A stretch of 14,622 bases of DNA. It comes from Candidatus Moranbacteria bacterium CG23_combo_of_CG06-09_8_20_14_all_35_22. Its GTDB lineage: Bacteria > Patescibacteriota > Minisyncoccia > Moranbacterales > UBA2206. A program made the translations under genes and the position numbers. The stretch lies in assembly GCA_002772115.1 (NCBI GenBank), contig PCRW01000040.1, forward strand, positions 1 through 14,622, read 5' to 3'. Shown here in pieces: positions 6,116 through 11,460 of the stretch. The notes below the pieces were generated by a model. That model searched no databases. It was not told the origin of the DNA and saw only the letters and a program-made list of their open reading frames with translations. The first letter of the stretch is position 1. Each line of letters starts with the position of its first letter.

Positions 6116-6602
6116 TTAAGATGAGAAGAGAGAAAAGACTTCCGCTTAACCAACGATCTTTAAATAAAAATAGTATCTTAATTACCAAAAGGTGAAAAAG
6201 ATCTATAAATGGCACTGGAAATAGAGAGAATACGAAAATCTTAGTGAGAGAGTAGAGGCGTAGCAATGCTACGACTAAAAGATAGGCTAGGATATGAAAC
6301 AATTCTATTTCTCTCCCGATAGTCATGTCGGGATAGAAAGTGGTCTCTGCTCCGATATAAAAATCGAAGCAGAAGCAGGCTTTCTAATAAGTAATTAAAA
6401 AAGAGAAGAGCCTAAAGCACATTAAGTTAAAAATAGAAGAGAGAGAAAAATATGCCAGCAAGTTTTTTGCATCGATTGATTTTATCCCCCACCACTTTTT
6501 TATTTATTTGTTTTTTATAAACAAAAATAAAAACGGAAAAGTGGTGGGGGACAAGAAACTCTCTCTTCTCTACAATCGGTTAAGACTTGCTGGCATTTTT
6601 TT
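6116..6602 (+). ncRNA. Large structured RNA of about 490 nt, family not recognised
   Basis: It is bounded by a good promoter and an elaborate terminator, and has no supported ORF. Local helices: CGTAGC/GCTACG (about 6259-6273) inside an ATCTTAG/CTAAAAGAT stem; TCCCGA/TCGGGA (about 6314-6333); CTGCT/AGCAG with CGAT/ATCG inside an AGAAAG/CTTTCT stem (about 6337-6385). Long-range: the 5' end GAGAAGAGAG (6123-6132) pairs perfectly with 6561-6570. A second strand, GAAGAGAGAG (6436-6445), pairs with nearly the same target (6559-6568), so two folds compete. I looked for RNase P RNA, tmRNA, SRP RNA and 6S hallmarks and found none. A 10-codon ORF at about 6208 is too weak to call. It is probably a stable non-coding RNA of unknown role. 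Confidence 0.6.
6452..6602 (+). terminator. Nested terminator of the structured RNA
   Basis: An 11-bp outer stem (6452-6462 with 6586-6596, arms ATGCCAGCAAG/CTTGCTGGCAT) is followed by T7. Within it are CGATTG/CAATCG and a perfect 15-bp stem, TCCCCCACCACTTTT with its complement at 6537-6551. The 123-nt enclosed segment is far longer than a normal terminator loop and carries the CT-rich strand that pairs with 6123-6132 or 6436-6445. Confidence 0.7.
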
Positions 6603-6631
6603 GGACTGTTCTTTGACAATTGAATATTTTT

Positions 6632-6657
6632 GTCATTCCCGCGTAGGTGGGAATCTA
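6632..6657. repeat. REP-type palindrome (GTCATTCCCGCG family)
   Basis: ATTCCC and GGGAAT arms with a GCGTAGGT centre. This belongs to the widespread GTCATTCCCGCG...GGGAATC family, also seen inverted at 8375-8402 and as a pair in femX at 11668-11733. Confidence 0.75.
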
Positions 6658-6689
6658 GTGTAGAAACTATTTTACTTTGCCAATTTTGG

Positions 6690-6718
6690 TTGTTAACTTT
6701 TTTTATTTTTAGAATAAT
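6690..6718 (+). promoter_or_regulatory. Possible promoter of the first cassette
   Basis: TTGTTA (6690-6695), a 17-nt spacer, AATAAT (6713-6718). This is the best -35/-10 pair between the structured RNA's terminator and the first cassette. The matches are partial. The TATAAT at 6801-6806 lies inside the conserved 5' hairpin, is not kept in cassette 2 and has no good -35. Confidence 0.3.
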
Positions 6719-6773
6719 CACTTTTTATGCATATGCACAAAATTGATTATTTATTTTAATAATTAGGATTGGC

Positions 6774-6870
6774 GAAGTAAAGAAAAAAAATCACTAATTT
6801 TATAATTTGCATAGGGCAGATTAGAAAAATTAGTGAAAAATTTTAAAGCCCAGCGATGGGCGAAGGAGGG
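6774..6870 (+). promoter_or_regulatory. Conserved structured 5' element of cassette 1
   Basis: About 95 nt nearly identical to 7659-7755. It folds into a 10-bp stem, CACTAATTTT/AAAATTAGTG (6792-6801 with 6826-6835), topped by a 7-bp hairpin AATTTGC/GCAGATT with loop ATAGG. Next is GCCCA/TGGGC (6849-6853 with 6858-6862, approximate), then the SD-like GAAGGAGG. Between copies the two C residues in the top hairpin both change to T, keeping G-U pairs. It looks like a regulatory leader (riboswitch-like or protein-binding). In another frame it could also code for a GTG-started leader, NFKAQRWAKE. Confidence 0.65.
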
Positions 6871-7380
6871 AATATCAGATTTTTAGGCATTAACGGTTCC
6901 GATGCCCTGCATTATTTGAAGGCAGAGGAGCTATGCCTCTATCCCCGCTCGATCAGAGCGGCGCTCGAATTGGGTCCAAGAAACTTGGACCAGCTCGAGC
7001 GATTCCATAAGGTCTGCGTAGGCCTTGTGGAGGAGGCTTGGGGGAAAAAAGAGGAGTGGTATGCGGATACCACTCCCAGTTTCTCTGATTTCCATGGTCG
7101 AAAGGCCATGGGGTATTCCTCAAATTCGGGGAATACATCGTCTTACCTGATCGAAGTAGGGTTGCGATACCTATTTGTGGTCGGGATAGATCATGAAGAT
7201 GATGATCTATGGCGGATCAGAGAACTGAAAGAACTCGGTTTCGCTTACATAGTAAGCGAAGAAGATTCCGAAGTTCTTTTGGCGAAAGCGATCGAAATTT
7301 TAGATCGCGAAACTCCAGCGTTCATTTCCGATTTGCTTGAAAAAGCATTTTCGGAAGCTGGCGTTAAAAATTTCGCCTAA
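6856..7380 (+). CDS. Hypothetical cassette-1 protein with hairpin-packed coding sequence
   Basis: A 174-codon frame ending at the exact boundary of the conserved 3' element. The protein is not recognised. It has plausible globular composition, with a C-terminal half resembling alternating strands and helices (YLFVVGID, WRIRELKELGFAYIVS, EVLLAKAIEIL, FISDLLEKAFSEAG). Codon positions look coding, but codon use is much more G+C rich than its neighbours because the sequence is a chain of hairpins from 6921 to 7361. The start is unclear: the only ATG (6856) sits before the SD-like GAAGGAGG, inside a hairpin, and no AUG/GUG/UUG in this frame follows the SD at normal spacing (an AUC at 6874 does). 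It may be translated from 6856, from AUC, by frameshift from the leader frame, or be RNA only. Confidence 0.45.
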   Translation: MGEGGNIRFLGINGSDALHYLKAEELCLYPRSIRAALELGPRNLDQLERFHKVCVGLVEEAWGKKEEWYADTTPSFSDFHGRKAMGYSSNSGNTSSYLIEVGLRYLFVVGIDHEDDDLWRIRELKELGFAYIVSEEDSEVLLAKAIEILDRETPAFISDLLEKAFSEAGVKNFA

Positions 7381-7583
7381 TTTTCTCTAGTCGGACTCCC
7401 GCCTCAACCGACGAAAAATAAACGGGAAAAATCTTTCTGATTTAATAGCGGATAAAATCAGAAAGTTTCGAGAAAATCCACTCGAGTAAAAGTATGGGTA
7501 AAAGTTTTTGTATCACGGGCAGGTTTCTTTTCAAAAAACCACACACATGAGCCACGCGGAAGCAGAACCGCAAAACCACTAAA
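7381..7583 (+). ncRNA. Conserved structured 3' element of cassette 1
   Basis: About 200 nt nearly identical to 8093-8295, beginning right after the ORF stop. Predicted fold: GTCGG/CCGAC (7390-7394 with 7408-7412), whose loop TCCCG (7397-7401) pairs downstream with CGGGA (7423-7427), an H-type pseudoknot. Then a 10-bp stem CTTTCTGATT/AATCAGAAAG (7433-7442 with 7456-7465), a 6-bp stem closing AAAATCCA (7467-7472 with 7481-7486), GGTTT/AAACC near 7522-7540, and GCGG/CCGC (7556-7559 with 7568-7571). It ends CAAAACCACTAAA. It could be a 3' UTR or part of one long RNA. No database family is recognised. Confidence 0.7.
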
Positions 7584-7586
7584 AAA

Positions 7587-7635
7587 GGGAAGCTCTGTTT
7601 GACCACAAGCATCTTCTCTTCTTTCTCCACTTTTG
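7587..7635 (+). terminator. Weak terminator-like hairpin after cassette 1
   Basis: GGGAAG (7587-7592) pairs with CTTCTC (7613-7618, one G-U) and a T/C-rich tract follows. It sits where cassette 2 has a much better terminator (8294-8324), so it may be a decayed or leaky counterpart that lets transcription run into cassette 2. Confidence 0.35.
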
Positions 7636-7658
7636 GATTTTCAAAAAAATCGAGGAGT

Positions 7659-7755
7659 GAAGTAAAGAAAAAAATCACTAATTTTAATAATTTGTATAGG
7701 GTAGATTAGAAAAATTAGTGGAAAATTTTAAAGCCCAGAAGTGGGCGAAGGAGGT
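7659..7755 (+). promoter_or_regulatory. Conserved structured 5' element of cassette 2
   Basis: Second copy of the 6774-6870 element: stem 7676-7685 with 7711-7720, top hairpin AATTTGT/GTAGATT, GCCCA/TGGGC hairpin with loop changed from GCGA to GAAG, and GAAGGAGG at 7747-7754. Here the SD is followed after 5 nt by an ATG (7760), so in this copy it is a functional-looking ribosome site. No clear promoter precedes it; cotranscription with cassette 1 is likely. Confidence 0.65.
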
Positions 7756-7759
7756 AGGA

Positions 7760-8089
7760 ATGAAAGGAAATAAATTATTTAGAGTTGACACGCTTGGTCG
7801 CCTGTGGCAACTAGGCGGGGAAGCTCGTTTTTCCAGGGGTGAAAACCTTTGGGAGAAGCGGTTCCAAATAACGGAACCGAAAGATTTTATAGTAAACACG
7901 GAGGATTATGAATCTCCGTGGTGGAAAATTTATGGATTCGACTCGTTCATGGGAACAGTTGAATTTAACGAGGAGGATATCCTCGGAAAGGAGGTAATTG
8001 AAGAATGTATAAAAGACGGCAACGGATATGTGTTGCTGGGGAAAAAAAAGCGAGAAATTATTTATGTAAAAAAGATTAAGATTTTATAA
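7760..8089 (+). CDS. Hypothetical cassette-2 protein with hairpin-rich coding sequence
   Basis: 109 residues from the ATG at 7760, chosen because GAAGGAGG ends 5 nt upstream. The frame stays open to a GTG at 7718, which would add VENFKAQKWAKEVG from the conserved leader. The protein is not recognised and not visibly related to the cassette-1 product. It is rich in aromatic and charged residues (LGRLWQLGG, SPWWKIYGFDSFMG, GYVLLGKKKREIIYVKK), suggesting a small beta-rich fold, with no signal peptide or membrane span. The coding sequence contains CCAGGGGT-GAAA-ACCTTTGG (7833-7852), CGGTTCC/GGAACCG (7859-7879), CACGGAG/CTCCGTG (7897-7920), a 13-position stem (7936-7964), CGAGGA/TCCTCG (7969-7985) and GCAAC/GTTGC (8019-8036). 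The stop lies 3 nt before the 3' element. Confidence 0.6.
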   Translation: MKGNKLFRVDTLGRLWQLGGEARFSRGENLWEKRFQITEPKDFIVNTEDYESPWWKIYGFDSFMGTVEFNEEDILGKEVIEECIKDGNGYVLLGKKKREIIYVKKIKIL

Positions 8090-8092
8090 ATA

Positions 8093-8295
8093 TTTTCTCT
8101 AGTCGGACTCTCGCCTCAACCGACGAAAAATAAACGGGAAAAACCTTTCTGATTCAAAACCGGACAAAATCAGAAAGTTGCCTGAAAATCCACAGGCGTA
8201 AAAGTATGGGTAAAAGTTTTTGTATCACGGGCAGGTTTCTTTTAAAAAAAACCACACACGTGAGCCGTGCGGGAGCAGAACCGCAAAACCACTAA
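8093..8295 (+). ncRNA. Conserved structured 3' element of cassette 2
   Basis: Second copy of the 7381-7583 element. The pseudoknot pairs 8109-8113 with 8135-8139, one C-G pair becoming U-G. The 10-bp stem is unchanged (8145-8154 with 8168-8177). The stem closing AAAATCCA (8179-8184 with 8193-8198) differs from copy 1 at three base pairs, each changed on both sides so that pairing is kept, while the loop is identical. This is direct evidence for selection on RNA structure. Confidence 0.75.
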
Positions 8296-8324
8296 AGGAG
8301 TTCCACCACGAACTTCTTTTTTAT
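8294..8324 (+). terminator. Rho-independent terminator after cassette 2
   Basis: AAAGGAGTTC (8294-8303) pairs with GAACTTCTTT (8310-8319, one G-U), loop CACCAC, with the T-run overlapping and following the stem (8317-8322). It ends the structured-cassette block. Confidence 0.75.
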
Positions 8325-8335
8325 TTCTCAAAAAT

Positions 8336-8344
8336 TGGTATAAT
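8336..8344 (+). promoter_or_regulatory. Extended -10 promoter for the large unknown gene
   Basis: TGG-TATAAT (8336-8344) is an extended -10. No good -35 lies 17 nt upstream, because that position is the preceding T-run. Transcription would start near 8351, about 58 nt before the chosen start codon. Confidence 0.55.
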
Positions 8345-8374
8345 GAAGGTGGTGATAATAATTTAGTTTATAAA

Positions 8375-8402
8375 CTAGATTTCCGCCTGCGCGGGAATGA
8401 CA
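8375..8402. repeat. REP-type palindrome overlapping the first ATG of the large ORF
   Basis: Reverse-orientation copy of the GTCATTCCCGCG family. The first in-frame ATG (8397) of the following gene is part of the repeat's GGGAATGAC end, which makes that ATG a doubtful native start. Confidence 0.7.
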
Positions 8403-8408
8403 CTTTCT

Positions 8409-10739
8409 ATGTTTAAGGATCCAAATTTTCCACCAAATTTACCAGCTGATAAAAAACCTTCAATCAAAAAAGAGGAAGTTTTTGGGCGAGGAAAGGAAAA
8501 AGAAAATCAGTTAGAAATTTTTAGAGAGAAATTTTTGCAAATATTAGAAAAGGAAAACATATTAGAAAGAATTGACGGTAATTTTGTGATTGATTTGGAA
8601 AGATTCCAAAAAAGCAATTTTAACGAATATTTAGGAATGATTGATGGAAAAAAATTTACAACTACCAGAATAAATGTGTATAATCTTTTGTCTGACTTAG
8701 ATGTTGTTTCAAAAGCGGATTATGAAAAAAAACAAGAACAAGGAGATGATGAAATAAGAAAGAAAAAATTATTTTATATGCCAGAAAGTTTGAGTGAAGC
8801 ACTGGATGTGGAAAAGATAAAAAATAATGAAGAACATTATTTGAATATTTGGGATATAAATAATGAAAAAAATATTTATTGGGATGAAAAAATTATTGCA
8901 AAGGATGGAGAGAGGATTAATTTAAATGAATATTATATCGCATACAAGCTTTTTAAGGAATTTGGCGCTAAAAGAGAAGATGGAATATTGAAAGTTTTTG
9001 ATAAAGAAAAACAAGATTATGTTGATATTACATATGATTGGTTTGTGGAAAATGTTGGATATTTTGGCCATAAAATAACAAAAAACGGATTGCATAATTT
9101 TTTAAACTCTGAATGTTCCAATTTACTCAAAAAAGAAATCTTGAGTTTAAATGATTTTACGAAAAGAACAAATCAAAAAGGAGAGTATATTTTACGAAAA
9201 GAATATCGAGGTTCTGATTTTAAAGATAAAATGGAAGTAATGTTTTTTTCTGTAAAATATTATATTGGGCGAGGAGATGAACTAGAATTTTTTGGGGAAA
9301 AATTTCCTAAGAAAAATATTAAAATTGTGCTTTTGGATAAAAATACTGCTGGGGTGGTGGTGATGCATGAAGGCAGAGAAACTTTAAAATATACTTTTGA
9401 TTTACTTAACAAAGAGGATAAAAATAAAAAAAAATCAGAAATTTCCGATAATTCTGAAAAGAAACTCAAGCCAGAAGAAATTTCTGCTAGAACTTATGTA
9501 AATAAAAAAGAAATCAAAAATAGACTTGAAAAATTTTCTGCTAATCAACTAGTTTTTAAGAGGAAAGATGAAGGCAAAGATGAATATGAAGAAAAAATTT
9601 CTAACATTACAGATTATTCTTATGTCAAAAAAGTTTCAGAAAAATTTTTTGAGGATTGCAAGGTTGGAATTCATAATGATCTTTCATGGAAAGAACAAGT
9701 TTGGCTGGCTTCGGCGGTTTATGAACTTGGTACGAAAGGAAAATATGATTTGCTGGTTAATTTTGTGAAAAAACTTGGAACAGAAGGGATGCAAAGTTTT
9801 TTGAATTGTGAGACGGATATTGAAAACGCCCCAAAAATTATCACTATTGGAAATGAATTGGATTTTGAAAAAGCTAAACCGATTTTTTCTAAAATTTCTG
9901 AAATAACTAATTTGGCTGATAGAAAAAACGAAGAATTATCAAAAATTATTTATAAAGATAATCAAAAAGAAATTTCTCCTAGTGTGCGAGGGGAGTTGAT
10001 GAGAAGGGCACATAATATCATTTCTCGATTTAGTTATGAATTGAAAGATGGAGAAAAACCGAATGAAGAAAAAATTGCAAAACTTTTGAAAGATTTGGAA
10101 CAAAGCCGAATTGAAATTGATCTCGTAGCTTCACTTTTGATTGCGGGGAAGAAAGAGGGAGAAGTGCAAAGTCTGGAAAATATAAAAGGTTTGGAAATTT
10201 CTGAAATTAGCGGGAAGGAAGTTTTAGGGAATCCAGAATTGATAGATAAACTTCGGGAAATGTATCGTGCGAACAATTCTCATAAATCAAAAGAAGATCT
10301 GGAAAGGCTGATGAGTGATTTTGAAAAACATTTGGAGCATGACGCGAAATTCTACTTGGTATATTTTGATCAATCCGCCTCATCGGCGGGGGTTTCGCCA
10401 GAAAAATCTCTGGATAATTTAGTCGGGTTTATGCGTTCGTCAAATTTTGATGGGATAAAAAAATTACCGGAGGGCGAGAGATATCTTGGGGCGATGAATA
10501 TCGATCCGCTCTTGCAAAAATTCTATTTTGGCGAAAACTTCTTGCGAGAAACAGTGGAAAAAGAATTTGCGTTGGGTACGCAAAAAATCATTGCGCATTT
10601 GCCCAAAGAGGGAGCTTCGCATAAAATTATTAAAACCCTAGATATTCAACGCAAAGAAACGCCCGCGGGGAATTATAAGTTAGAGGACGGGAGAGAGATA
10701 GAAAGAATTTTGGTTGAATTGACTAAAAAGCAAAACTGA
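8409..10739 (+). CDS. Large hypothetical protein, Lys/Glu-rich, probably cytoplasmic
   Basis: 776 residues from the ATG at 8409 (780 from 8397, whose first codons belong to a REP repeat). I do not recognise the family. There is no signal peptide or membrane span. Roughly: residues 30-110 look like a helical or winged-helix region (FVIDLERFQKSNFNEYLGMIDGKKFTTTRINVYNLL); about 240-340 is strand-rich (MEVMFFSVKYYIGRGDELEFF, KIVLLDKNTAGVVVMHEG); a charged linker of Lys/Ser/Glu follows; and the second half is helical (SWKEQVWLASAVYELGTKGKYDLLVNFVKKLGTEGMQSFL; ELMRRAHNIISRFSYELKDGEKPNEEKIAKLLKDL). A QSASSAG segment near residue 660 is coded by an in-frame palindrome. Codon use is A+T rich like the housekeeping genes. 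It has its own promoter and no SD. Confidence 0.8.
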   Translation: MFKDPNFPPNLPADKKPSIKKEEVFGRGKEKENQLEIFREKFLQILEKENILERIDGNFVIDLERFQKSNFNEYLGMIDGKKFTTTRINVYNLLSDLDVVSKADYEKKQEQGDDEIRKKKLFYMPESLSEALDVEKIKNNEEHYLNIWDINNEKNIYWDEKIIAKDGERINLNEYYIAYKLFKEFGAKREDGILKVFDKEKQDYVDITYDWFVENVGYFGHKITKNGLHNFLNSECSNLLKKEILSLNDFTKRTNQKGEYILRKEYRGSDFKDKMEVMFFSVKYYIGRGDELEFFGEKFPKKNIKIVLLDKNTAGVVVMHEGRETLKYTFDLLNKEDKNKKKSEISDNSEKKLKPEEISARTYVNKKEIKNRLEKFSANQLVFKRKDEGKDEYEEKISNITDYSYVKKVSEKFFEDCKVGIHNDLSWKEQVWLASAVYELGTKGKYDLLVNFVKKLGTEGMQSFLNCETDIENAPKIITIGNELDFEKAKPIFSKISEITNLADRKNEELSKIIYKDNQKEISPSVRGELMRRAHNIISRFSYELKDGEKPNEEKIAKLLKDLEQSRIEIDLVASLLIAGKKEGEVQSLENIKGLEISEISGKEVLGNPELIDKLREMYRANNSHKSKEDLERLMSDFEKHLEHDAKFYLVYFDQSASSAGVSPEKSLDNLVGFMRSSNFDGIKKLPEGERYLGAMNIDPLLQKFYFGENFLRETVEKEFALGTQKIIAHLPKEGASHKIIKTLDIQRKETPAGNYKLEDGREIERILVELTKKQN
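10375..10389. repeat. Short palindrome (ASSA-coding) inside the large ORF
   Basis: Identical 15-mer to 1425-1439 in mutM: CCGCC and GGCGG around TCATC, read in the same frame (Ala-Ser-Ser-Ala). Confidence 0.65.
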
Positions 10740-10870
10740 CAAAAAACTCAAAATAGAGTATGATTTGAACTGGAGATAAGAATTATTCTGATGTTTAGTT
10801 CACGTTTTAAGTATTAAATCATTCTCAATTAGTGTAAATTCGTTTATTAATTCATTTAAATTCACGACTA
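10740..10870. other. Intergenic gap before ruvA
   Basis: A+T-rich gap of 131 nt with short TTAATTCATTTAAATTC-like units near 10845-10865. I see no convincing promoter, terminator or SD in it. Confidence 0.3.
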
Positions 10871-11455
10871 ATGATTGCAAAACTAACGGGGAAAATTGAA
10901 TATCTTAAAAGCAACTATGCAGTAATAGATGTCCATGACATTGGGTATAAGGTGTTTTTGTCAGCTTATACTTTTGGGAAGGTGGCAGGAATGGGCGAGG
11001 TGAGTTTGTTTATTCACACTTATGTGCGCGAAGACACTTTGGCGCTCTATGGTTTTTTGACGAGCGAAGAATTGGAAATGTTTGAACTTTTGATTTCCAT
11101 TTCTGGCATTGGGCCAAAAGCGGGCATTGGCATTCTTTCTATTGCCACGCCCAAAACAATCAAAACTGCTATTCTCAATGAAGACCCATCGATTCTCACC
11201 AAGGTTTCCGGTATCGGCAAAAAAACTGCCGAACGAGTGATTTTGGAACTGCGAAACAAAGTGGCCGACATGACTACTGGTGAAAAAGAAGAAGCCACGA
11301 TTGACTCTGACGCCATTGAAGCGCTACTCACTATGGGATATTCCGTCAGCGAAGCTCGCGATGCTTTGAAAATTGTTCCACTAGATGTGAAGGATGTTGG
11401 ACAAAGAGTGAAGATGGCGCTTCGAAATTTGGGATCCTTACGAAATACGAATTAA
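10871..11455 (+). CDS. ruvA: Holliday junction branch migration protein RuvA
   Basis: 194 residues, normal for the family. RuvA binds four-way junctions as a tetramer and loads the RuvB motor in recombination repair. Domain I (1-62) starts MIAKLTGKIEYL and contains YVREDTLALYGF. Domain II has two helix-hairpin-helix motifs, LISISGIGPKAGIGIL (74-89) and LTKVSGIGKKTAERVILEL (109-127), which grip the DNA backbone. A flexible linker follows, then domain III (about 148-194, DAIEALLTMGYSVSEARDAL), which contacts RuvB. All key parts are present. ruvB and ruvC are not in the window. femX starts 5 nt after the stop, so the two are probably cotranscribed. Confidence 0.97.
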   Translation: MIAKLTGKIEYLKSNYAVIDVHDIGYKVFLSAYTFGKVAGMGEVSLFIHTYVREDTLALYGFLTSEELEMFELLISISGIGPKAGIGILSIATPKTIKTAILNEDPSILTKVSGIGKKTAERVILELRNKVADMTTGEKEEATIDSDAIEALLTMGYSVSEARDALKIVPLDVKDVGQRVKMALRNLGSLRNTN

Positions 11456-11460
11456 TACGA

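Noticed and set aside
6208..6240. 10-codon ORF (MALEIERIRKS) as a tmRNA-like tag
   Set aside because: It has no ALAA-type tag end, no tRNA-like domain and no GGTTCAAATCC T-loop; the upstream AGGTGA is too far away.
6108..6326. Reverse ORF of 72 codons inside the structured RNA
   Set aside because: It lies opposite the RNA, overlaps its promoter and helices, and has no credible start signal.
6116..6602. RNase P RNA, SRP RNA or 6S RNA
   Set aside because: The conserved cores I would expect, such as GAGGAAAGTCC of RNase P, are absent.
7442..7678. Reverse ORF of 78 codons across the cassette-1 3' element
   Set aside because: It is opposite sequence conserved for RNA pairing, and the corresponding frame is not kept in cassette 2.
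6774..8324. Integron cassette array
   Set aside because: No integrase gene and no paired GTTRRRY/RYYYAAC core sites; the ends are about 95 and 200 nt of conserved RNA-like structure instead.
6774..8324. IscB/TnpB guide RNA locus or group I/II intron
   Set aside because: No nuclease or reverse transcriptase ORF is present, and no domain V-like or splice-site sequence was seen.
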